DNA from: Micropterix aruncella
Lineage: Eukaryota > Arthropoda > Insecta > Lepidoptera > Micropterigidae
DNA length: 64,000 nucleotides
Direction of reading: 5' to 3'
NCBI GenBank assembly: GCA_944548615.1
Contig: OX155963.1
Location: 28,099,159-28,163,158 of the forward strand
Of this stretch, positions 57,246 to 64,000 are shown piece by piece. The translations under genes and the position numbers were made by a program. The notes beneath the pieces are model-generated. The model saw only the letters and a program-made list of their open reading frames with translations. It had not been told where the DNA came from and did not search any database. Each line of letters begins with the position of its first letter. The stretch's first letter is position 1.

Positions 57246-57689
57246 GTACCTGATGTTTATTTATTTATTTATGTATGTATAAATTACATATATATATTCA
57301 AATGCAAGAGCACCGAAGAAATGTAATTTACAACCCATAAATTACCGCTATATGTTCTAAATTTAGGCATACCTGGACCCAGGCTGAATTGCGCATAAGT
57401 TAAGTGTAAAAGTTTGTTTTCCTAATGTACCAAAAAAAATGAAACCGAGCCCGTTTTAATAGGCACCCCCTATGATAAGGCGAGATCAATTCGTGAGTCT
57501 TATCGGAGTGCCACGTTTGTTTCAGAAAAAAAAACAAATTAAATTTTATTTATTAACTAAATATTTTAACCGCAGATCATATCATACATATTCGATACCG
57601 CCCTTTTGCCGTATCACAGCTGGATAATGTGAGCAGACTGACAACCCGATACATTATAATCTAAGGGCATATTTCTCTTTTGTTGACAG
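57246..57689 (+). other. End of the intron before the hamlet exon
   Basis: AT-rich intron sequence ending in a pyrimidine-rich run and a 3' splice site: ATTTCTCTTTTGTTGACAG with AG at 57688-57689. A TTTA/TGTA simple repeat lies at 57258-57295. Confidence 0.7.
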
Positions 57690-58222
57690 AAGCGTTCCCG
57701 TCGCCAGCCGCTCTGGCCACGGCTCGCAGAAGACTGGACGCGCTTGCACCACCTTCATACATGATAGAACAGTACTGCGCCCAGCTGCCGTTGTCCCACG
57801 CGAAGATGAGAGAGAAGGATTCGGCGCCGCGGCGGCTGGCCAGCCCGTGCAGCCCGGGCGGCCCGTGCAGCCCGACCAGCCCGGGCAGCCCGGCGGCCAC
57901 GCCGCTCGCGCCCGACGAGCCGCTCGACCTGCGCGTGCGCCGCAAGCTGCCGCCGCTCGCGCGCATGGAGGACGAGAACCGCAACCTGATCGCGCCGCTC
58001 GCGGGGCTCAGCCCGCCGCCGCACGCGCAGACCGCGCCGCACCTCGGCGTGGGCCACCCGGCGCTGCTGCAGCTGTGCCGGCGGCTGCCGCTCACCATCC
58101 CGGCGCCGCTCGCGCGCTACGCCCTCATCCCGCCCTCCATGCTGCAGCCCGCGCTGCCGCCCGGCGCGCAGACACAGCAACAGCGACTCAAGGATCGTTA
58201 CGCCTGCAAATTCTGCGGGAAG
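57690..58222 (+). CDS. hamlet (MECOM/PRDM16 family), penultimate coding exon
   Basis: This exon encodes the linker and the start of the second zinc-finger cluster of a PRDM3/16-type transcription factor; in Drosophila hamlet controls neuron fate. The exon is bounded by the acceptor at 57688-57689 and a donor GT at 58223, and starts two bases before a codon border. After FPSPAALATARRRLDALAPP and YMIEQYCAQLP comes a proline/serine-rich part (SPGGPCSPTSPGSP). Then EPLDLRV (PLDLR at 57920-57934) follows, the place of the PLDLS CtBP-corepressor motif of EVI1/PRDM16, with R for S. The last residues, YACKFCGK, hold the two cysteines of the first finger. The exon is strikingly GC-rich for the locus. 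Frames on the other strand are by-products of this. Confidence 0.93.
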
Positions 58223-58311
58223 GTAATCATCATATTTCTCGTCTGAATACACAACTCACAAATACCTCCAAAATTAGAACCTCACCAGAATGTACGATTG
58301 TCCGATGAGAT

Positions 58312-58440
58312 GGAAATGCAATTTCGTTAATTTTATCTTAACGGAAAACGGTGACGCAGCCAGGAATCCAACTCGTTAAAAACTTAAAATATAAGATCAG
58401 GCGACCTAATCACTGTGCTATTGGGCCGTGTTATAATCAA
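58312..58440 (-). mobile_element. tRNA-derived SINE, truncated copy 3
   Basis: On the minus strand GGCCCAATAGCACAGTGATT and AGGTCGCCTGATC stand at the A-box end, then GGATTCCTGGCTGCGTCACC and GTTAAGATAAAATTAACG. The 3' half and tail are lost. It lies inside the last hamlet intron, opposite to the gene. Confidence 0.75.
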
Positions 58441-58537
58441 CTCTATCCTAGAAAAAAATATCTAAAACCGAGAATTCCGAATATCAAATTCTATAGCTTC
58501 AAAGGAGGGGACTGATTAGGTTGTAAGGTGTACGATC

Positions 58538-58831
58538 ACATGTAACAAGACAGGATGGGGGTGTCGACTAAAACCTGCGAACCCGTCACCGCATGCTGGT
58601 ATAACAATATAGATCGTTCTTTCAGCCGTGGGATAAGCTTAGAAGACTTGGCGACAAGAAGACAATGTACTGTTTAGTTCACCAGCAACCCGTTAGAGTC
58701 CAACGCCTTACGGCGAGGCACCGGGAAAGGTAGCCAGGGGGCAAGCTCACCCCCTAACTACCAGTTTTGGCAGGATATCTCCATCTGGAATTAACCTTCA
58801 GTATACTTCCGTCCTCTCGACATGTAACAAG
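58538..58831 (+). repeat. Repeat B copy flanked by a 12-base direct repeat
   Basis: The body (58550-58819) includes GTGTCGACTAAAACCTGCGA, ACGCCTTACGGCGAGGCACC and TTTTGGCAGGATATCTCCAT. ACATGTAACAAG lies directly before (58538-58549) and directly after (58820-58831), with two further copies just downstream. A 12-base flank repeat suggests insertion by target-primed reverse transcription, so repeat B may be a retroposon. Confidence 0.65.
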
Positions 58832-59067
58832 TAACAACAACATGTAACAAGACAACATGTAACAGGACAGCTGTCCTAAACCTACCGTTGCCGACTGTTA
58901 GTCAGGCCTCCACTGCTCACGCCCACAAGTTTTATAATAAAGTTTATGAAGGCCCCGACTCCGTTAGGTGAAGCCTATGATAGCTTCGCGTCTATTTTAT
59001 TTATTCACCAATTTACAGCATCTCTGGGGTTTTTTGAGAAAAAATAATTTGTCTCTTTTGTTTGTAG

Positions 59068-59439
59068 GTGTTCCCGCGCAGCGCCAACCTCACCCGCCAT
59101 CTCCGCACGCACACCGGCGAGCAACCCTACCGATGCCAATACTGCGAACGCTCCTTTTCAATCTCGAGTAATCTACAACGCCACGTCCGCAACATACACA
59201 ACAAAGAGCGGCCGTTCCGCTGTCCGCTCTGCGAGCGATGCTTCGGCCAGCAGACCAACCTGGACAGGCATCTCAAGAAGCACGACGCGGAGGGCATCGA
59301 CATCACCGAGGTGATGGAGGAGTCGAGGAGGCGGCGGGCGCCCGAAGACTCCTACTTCGAGGAGATCAGGAGTTTTATGGGGAAGGTGGCTGCGCCCACC
59401 CTCACCGAGAGAAGGACCGCCAGCGCGGAGAACACTTGA
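59068..59439 (+). CDS. hamlet (MECOM/PRDM16 family), last coding exon
   Basis: The exon begins in phase 0 with [19 protein letters not shown], completing finger 1. Finger 2 is [24 protein letters not shown] and finger 3 is [23 protein letters not shown]; both keep all C2H2 residues. This three-finger block is nearly invariant between insects and the vertebrate EVI1/PRDM16 proteins, where it binds GA-rich DNA. The tail has an acidic/basic part and [13 protein letters not shown], matching the conserved YFxEIRxFIG segment after the fingers in PRDM16. The stop TGA is at 59437-59439. The N-terminal PR domain and first finger cluster are not in the window. Confidence 0.95.
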   Translation: MFPRSANLTRHLRTHTGEQPYRCQYCERSFSISSNLQRHVRNIHNKERPFRCPLCERCFGQQTNLDRHLKKHDAEGIDITEVMEESRRRRAPEDSYFEEIRSFMGKVAAPTLTERRTASAENT

Positions 59440-59509
59440 TTCAGTGATCAGAAATTATCCTAGAGAGGCTCAACACTCTTGGGGCGGCGAAATCGGTACG
59501 AGTATATAA

Positions 59510-60298
59510 GGCCAGCACCACACTTGTCCCTTGTACGCAAAGTACCTAATGTATTATGAAGTCAGGACCCATAAATTTGCATGCTTAGAGACACACTCAT
59601 CCAACGCAACATTGCGTGGAATATGTGTGTCTTTCTCTAAGCTTGAAAAGTCAAGGGTCAGGACGTCATAATACGTTGCGTAATTTGCGTACGTGGGACA
59701 AGTGTAGCGCTGGTCTAAGAGCAGCACCACACTTGTCACGCATACGCAACGCATGCAAAGCGTTATGATGCCTGGTCCAATGAATTAGCATGAAAACAGA
59801 TGATTTAGAGACTCACTTATCCCACGGCCCAGTTTTATAGGCCAGCGCTTCACTTGCCCCGCATACGCAAATTGAGCAACGCATTAAAATGTCTAGACCC
59901 TTACATATACATGCATAGGGACACACTTATTCCACGAAAAATTGCATGGAATAATGTTGTCTCTACGCATGCAAAAGCCAAGGGTCCAGACGTCATAATA
60001 CATTGCGTTATTTGCGTACGTGGGACAAAATCAACGCTGGCCTAAGGGCAGAACTATACCTACTTGTCCCACATATGCAACGTACGCAAAGCATTATGAT
60101 TTTCGGACCCTTAAATAATTAGACTCACTTATCCCACTTACGCAACCTACCTACACAACGCATTATGACTTCTGGACAATTAAATTTGCATGTAAACAGA
60201 TGATTTATAGTCTCTAATTCATCTGTATTCATGCAAATTCAAGGGTCTAGACAACAAAATGCATTGCATACGTTGCGTACAAGTGTCGCGCTGTCCTC
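59510..60298. repeat. Cluster of palindromic MITEs after the hamlet stop codon
   Basis: Unit 1 (59510-59717) is a 208-base palindrome centred at about 59610: GGCCAGCACCACACTTGTCC on the left faces GACAAGTGTAGCGCTGGTC on the right, with CATAATACGTTGCG on the inner right. Unit 2 (59718-59838) keeps only a left arm. Unit 3 (59840-60046) is again a nearly full palindrome (GGCCAGCGCTTCACTTG to CAACGCTGGCC). Unit 4 (60047-60298) is longer and more diverged. All share ACTTGTCCCxCxTACGCAA and GACCCTTAAATTTGCATG words. No coding sequence is present. Confidence 0.85.
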
Positions 60299-60340
60299 AG
60301 AATTATTAATATTTGTTGAAGAAAGCGGTTACGTGTTTGT

Positions 60341-60440
60341 GCGATAAAATGCACGATTCTGCGATAAACTGTACGAATTCACGATACAATATAAGATTGT
60401 ACCGTAAATTCGACGATTGTATGATAAAATATTTAAACAA
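60341..60440. repeat. Tandem array of five 20-base units
   Basis: Five consecutive units with constant 20-base spacing: GCGATAAAATGCACGATTCT, GCGATAAACTGTACGAATTC, ACGATACAATATAAGATTGT, ACCGTAAATTCGACGATTGT and ATGATAAAATATTTAAACAA. The consensus is close to RCGATAAAATGTACGATTGT, and the last unit is the most changed. Confidence 0.8.
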
Positions 60441-60761
60441 TCAACTATCGTACATTTCATTCAACTAATTCCGAGTTTTGCACCTCGCACCTCATACCGA
60501 TATCGCCACCCTTCCAAGTGCCTTAAAAACCGTACAAACTTTAAAGGTTTACATAAAATATACCATTGCGATAATAATTTATATCTTAAAAAGAGAGATT
60601 TTATTTTATAAAAAGTAAACATACACGATTTAAAAAAAATGTAATATATAGCCACGTAAGTGTATTAAATGTTAGTCGTTAAACGAAACTTCGGTTACCA
60701 ATTAATTGTTTGTAGTTTAAATATGTTTATGTAAATAAGAGTTTTATTGTAAAAAAATCAA

Positions 60762-60767
60762 AATAAA
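60762..60767 (+). terminator. Candidate poly(A) signal of hamlet
   Basis: AATAAA in an A-rich setting, with a GT/T-rich element about 60 bases downstream, the first well-placed signal after the stop codon. Use by the gene is inferred. Confidence 0.45.
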
Positions 60768-60789
60768 GAAATTAAGATTGTTGGAAAGG

Positions 60790-61715
60790 CGGAAGCGCTC
60801 TCTACCAAATCCAAAAGCATCTCGGCTCTGTGTTTCGTTTGTTTATTGTTTATATATTATTATTATTATTGTTTGTGGAATTGTATTACCCGTGAACAGA
60901 AAATATTTTACCATAATGTAGATGCCACTATTAGACCGAGAGCTGACGACGGATTAAATACGTCGCCAACTCCTATAACTATTTAATATATAAAAATACA
61001 TGTTTTTCCTATATACAAATAAAGTGATTTTAGTTAGATCTTTAACTTCAAATATCTTGAATAGTTATTAACTCAATGCTTCAAATTGGGCAGACGATAC
61101 AAATGTCAAACAGTCTTCTTCTTCTTCTTCCTTCGTCTGCCCATAGATACCAAGCGATGTTCCTTTTTGAAAGTGTATTGTAGACTTAGAAATTTCCTCT
61201 CAACGAAAATAGAATAAACTATTAATACTCAGCCTCGAAAATATTTATATTTGAAACACGTAGATAAAACACCGGCTTTAAAAAATATATTTTTTGGAAA
61301 ATAACGATGAGGCTATTTTATTTATACTGATCTATATTATTTCTAATCTATATTTTTTTTCAAAAGAAACGAATAAAGAGATTTTTTTATATTTGATGCC
61401 TTTTTATTTATATCTTCTTTTCCCCTTATATAAGAGTTGATTCGCAATTGATTCATTACTATGATAAATTATTGTAATCCAATCTATCTACTTTTGTAAA
61501 TTATGGGCCAGTAAATATCATATGGATAGCAAAGTTAGACTCGGTGAGTTTGCGTAAGAACGGACACATTCGCAGCATCCCTCGTTCGCTTGCACCTACA
61601 GTAAACTAACAGGGCCGTATTTAGGTAATGTGAAGCCAAATAATTGATTAAGGGAAAAATAGAATACTACTACAACTTGATTACATAGACAAAAACAAGT
61701 AAATATATTAAACAG
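60790..61715. other. Stretch without a recognised gene
   Basis: AT-rich, with TTATTATTATT near 60856 and a CTT repeat at about 61114-61133. No coding sequence or known element is recognised. Confidence 0.45.
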
Positions 61716-61723
61716 AATAAAAA

Positions 61724-62529
61724 ATACGGTTGTCCTTGCAGAAAGTGAACTCTTGTATTTATAATTATTTGTATTACGGTCTTGTTAATAACATATGAGG
61801 ACATCAGGGAAAGAACGACGAGGGTTATGTTTTTGTGTAACTGAGAAAAACGACTTTAACGATTTGAGGCAGGGATATAAAGTTGTTCATGGTTAGGAGT
61901 CATTTGTTATTTTAGAATTATTTGACGTCATATTTAGTTAGGTTTGATATTATTGTTTAAGAACATTATAATATTTGTATATAATACATCAGTATTCCCC
62001 ACAATCGATTCGATTCTCATCGTTTTTCTCCAACGCGCTATTTTTAAAATGTCCATTTTTGCCATAATATTTCCTATTTCCATCATCAATATTTCCTATT
62101 CGATTTTGCCATAATTTTCTTATGGGTACAACGCACATTTCCTCATACTCAGTTTAAAATGAAGAAAAATTGTACATTCATCGTTCTTCCCCTGGTGTCC
62201 TCACATGTTTTGTTAATAACATATGTGTATCTATTCATATAGATATATGTACATTTCAAAAATATCCTCAATCAGACCTTTTATTTGAAACTTAACATAA
62301 TATATTTTTGTTAACGTATTGACATTTGGACATTTAGTCAACTAATTGATACTTGCTATCGGTTAAGGTACCCTATGATACTCAGGATGACATAGCGATT
62401 GTCGCAATACCACACACTTTCAAATCGGTTTAGGCGTTTAGATATTATGGTGGAATATAAAACGGAAAACACACATAGATGAGCCCTGAACACATTACAC
62501 ATTTTTTTTGTTGGACAGTCGTGTAAAAA
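61724..62529 (-). repeat. Repeat A, copy 5, split by an inverted-repeat MITE
   Basis: Minus-strand repeat A from TACGGTTGTCCTTGCAGAAA, broken after TTGTTAATAACATATG, resuming at 62210 with the same 16 bases and running on through TATCTATTCATATAGATATA to GGACAGTCGTGTAAAAA. The interruption is listed next. Confidence 0.8.
61798..62209. mobile_element. MITE with imperfect inverted ends
   Basis: A non-coding element of about 412 bases. The left end is GAGGACATCAGGGAAAGAAC and the right end the complement of GAGGACACCAGGGGAAGAAC; the match extends over about 25 bases with few differences. TTGTTAATAACATATG lies on both sides. Because this contains TTAA, either a 16-base duplication or a TTAA target with longer element ends can explain it. 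Confidence 0.7.
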
Positions 62530-62534
62530 TCGGT

Positions 62535-62840
62535 TGTATCATCCCAAGACATTCCCGGAAAGTTAGGGGTGTCGACTACAACTGTCGAACCCGTCACCCC
62601 AGGATGTTTTAACGATAATGATGATCTCCCGTGAGTTGAGCGTAGAAGAATTAGGGGCGAGTACAAACCTACCGTCCAGCAAAGCCAACATGTCCGTCAG
62701 AGGACAACGCCTTACGGCGAGGCACTAGGAAGTTGACACAGCGGGCAACCTCGCCCTCTGACTAGGATTGTTTTGGCAGGATACCTCCGTCTGGATTTAA
62801 CCATCAGGATACCTCAGTCTTCCCGACTGGTTAGTATTTT
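62535..62840. repeat. Repeat B copy
   Basis: GGGTGTCGACTACAACTGTC, AACCCGTCACCCCAGGATGT, ACGCCTTACGGCGAGGCAC and TTTTGGCAGGATACCTCCGT run in the same order as in the hamlet intron copy at 58.55-58.82 kb. It begins right after repeat A and a CGGTTGTATCATCCCAAGAC word shared with repeat D. Confidence 0.65.
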
Positions 62841-62877
62841 CGTATGAATAGTAATTTCATAAATGGGTGGCGCGTCA

Positions 62878-63190
62878 CTTTCAGCTCTAGATCCCTTGAT
62901 TAAGGCTCAAAAGTCAATAATTAGGGTAATCAATAAAAAGCCTTTTAGGTTCTCCAGGGACCGCTTATTTAAAGAGTCCCAAGACTAGACATACGCCAAT
63001 TATATGTGAAAGTTTCAACAACATTTTATTACACCCACACAGAGCGACATATTATTAAACTACCAGAACACGCGCAGTTGCAGCCATGCAACATGATGTC
63101 CCCCTTAAGAAAACTAAATTCACCCAACGACATTTTTTTCTTTTCTAGCTGTCCGACTACACAAAAAAATACATTCGGAATTAAAAGTGA
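62878..63190 (+). pseudogene. Family E LINE fragment
   Basis: SALDPLIKAQKSIIRVINKK and PFRFSRDRLFKESQ are the polymerase-tail residues of family E. Stops and frame changes follow within 40 codons. Confidence 0.7.
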
Positions 63191-63191
63191 A

Positions 63192-64000
63192 GTTAGATAC
63201 CATACGAGGAAGAAAAATTTAGGGATTTACATTTAGATACCATACGAGGAAGAAAAAGGCTTTGGGGATTAGGGGTGACTTGTATCGCTGGATTTCCTCG
63301 TATATATCATATCGGACTCAAGCGGTAGTTGTTCAGGGTTATCAATCCGAGTTTTCTGAAATTCCTTCAGGGGTACCGCAAGGCTCCCACTTAGGACCAC
63401 TTCTTTTCCTTCTATACCTCAAAGATATCACCAATTGCATACTACATTCCAATATAGTCATATATGCGGATGACACGAAGATTTTTAGTGATATCCGATC
63501 AATTAATGACTGCCTTAATTTGCAGGCGGATATAAACCGCCTTATGACATATTGTTCAGATAACTGTCTCTTCGTTAACGTAAGCAAATGTCACATAATC
63601 ACATACTTCAGAAAAAATACTAATATAGTGTTTGACTACAACTTGAATGGCGCTATAGTTGGAAGAGAATCAGCGGTGCGAGATCTTGGGATTACACTTG
63701 ACACGAAAATGCTATTCGCTGAACACATCGATAATATTATTAGAAAAGCATATAAATTACTAGGTTTTATTCTAAGGGTATCATCGGTATTCAAATCCAC
63801 TGACACGCTTAAAACCCTCTATAATTCCTATGTAAAAAGTCAGTTGGAATTTGCATCAGTGGTCTGGAATCCCCAATATTTGACTTACATATCGCGGATC
63901 GAATCGATACAAAAAAGATTTGTGAAGTGATTAAATTTCACTTCTTTCACTAAGCCCAGCTCCTATGAGGAATCCTTAAAAGCCCACAATTTAATGTCAT
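63192..64000 (+). pseudogene. LINE reverse transcriptase running off the window
   Basis: The 222-codon frame (63262-63930) carries FSEIPSGVPQGSHLGPLLFL, the active-site YADD at residues 68-71, and the thumb region AVRDLGITLDTKMLFAEHID. It then gives SQLEFASVVWNPQ and SIQKRF, as in jockey/I-like LINEs. An in-frame stop at 63928-63930 breaks the C-terminal part, which resumes as LNFTSFTKPSSYEESLKAHN to the window edge. The 5' side is cut near 63240, and TTAGATACCATACGAGGAAG stands twice, 40 bases apart (63193 and 63233), just before the coding sequence. Confidence 0.85.

Larger units (their letters stand above)
58223..59067 (+). other. Last intron of hamlet
   Basis: An 845-base intron, GT at 58223 and AG at 59066-59067 after a T-rich run. 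It splits the first zinc finger between its cysteine pair and its histidine pair, in phase 0. It contains a truncated SINE (58312-58440) and repeat B (58550-58819). Confidence 0.85.
59440..60790 (+). other. hamlet 3' untranslated region (inferred)
   Basis: The stop codon is followed by a palindromic MITE cluster, a 20-base tandem array and AT-rich sequence. The first good poly(A) signal is AATAAA at 60762-60767, with a GT-rich stretch (CTCTGTGTTTCGTTTGTT) about 60 bases on. That would give a 3' untranslated region of about 1.35 kb carrying the repeats. Another AATAAA lies near 61018. No transcript data are available. Confidence 0.5.

Noticed and set aside
57755..58308. Long frames in other phases and on the minus strand over the hamlet exon
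   Set aside because: They are alanine/arginine-rich by-products of the GC-rich exon and lack domains; the frame with PLDLR and the zinc-finger cysteines, and with good splice sites, is the real one.
61798..62209. A hidden coding transposon
   Set aside because: No open frame of useful length exists between the inverted ends; it is a non-coding MITE.

Overview
The window looks like genomic DNA of a moth or butterfly (Lepidoptera). It is AT-rich, has no bacterial-style operons, and is dominated by decayed transposable elements: LINEs, Helitrons ending in CTAG, a tRNA-derived SINE, many inverted-repeat MITEs, a pogo-like DNA transposon, a mariner remnant, a solo LTR and a Penelope-like remnant. 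Family names here come from recognising protein motifs and element ends by eye; no database was searched.

One host gene is visible, on the + strand near the right end. Two exons (57690-58222 and 59068-59439) encode the C-terminal part of a MECOM/PRDM3/PRDM16 transcription factor, the insect gene hamlet. The first exon carries a PLDLR CtBP-type motif and the first half of a C2H2 finger. The second completes that finger, adds two more and ends in a stop. No other exon of the gene was found upstream, so the first 57 kb are most simply read as one long intron (or intergenic DNA) full of repeats. The last intron holds a SINE and a GC-rich repeat. A cluster of palindromic MITEs starts about 70 bases after the stop codon, followed by an array of five 20-base repeats.

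Layout: 1-7 kb has a LINE 3' end, a Penelope-like fragment, an RTE-type LINE fragment and two foldback MITEs. 8-15 kb has GC-rich repeat B, TTAA and TA MITEs, a jockey/R1-type LINE fragment, a 614-base solo LTR and the first copy of repeat A. 15.3-18.4 kb is the longest LINE (endonuclease plus reverse transcriptase, two frameshifts). 19-26 kb has a SINE and a repeat A copy split by a 1.8 kb Helitron and a second short Helitron. 25-43 kb is mostly 3' ends of one LINE family (called E) with mariner, RTE, MITE and minisatellite material. 45.2-48.7 kb is a three-layer nest: repeat A, split by a LINE tail, split by a 2.68 kb pogo-like element with perfect 25-base terminal inverted repeats and a PHD-like finger in its second reading frame. 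51.0-52.0 kb is a 452-base tandem duplication. 57-60.8 kb is hamlet. 61-64 kb has another split repeat A copy and a LINE running off the end.

No CRISPR array, tRNA or rRNA gene, or operon was seen. The strongest material for follow-up is the layered insertion record in repeat A, the pogo element with its subterminal motif array, and the palindromic cluster just downstream of hamlet.
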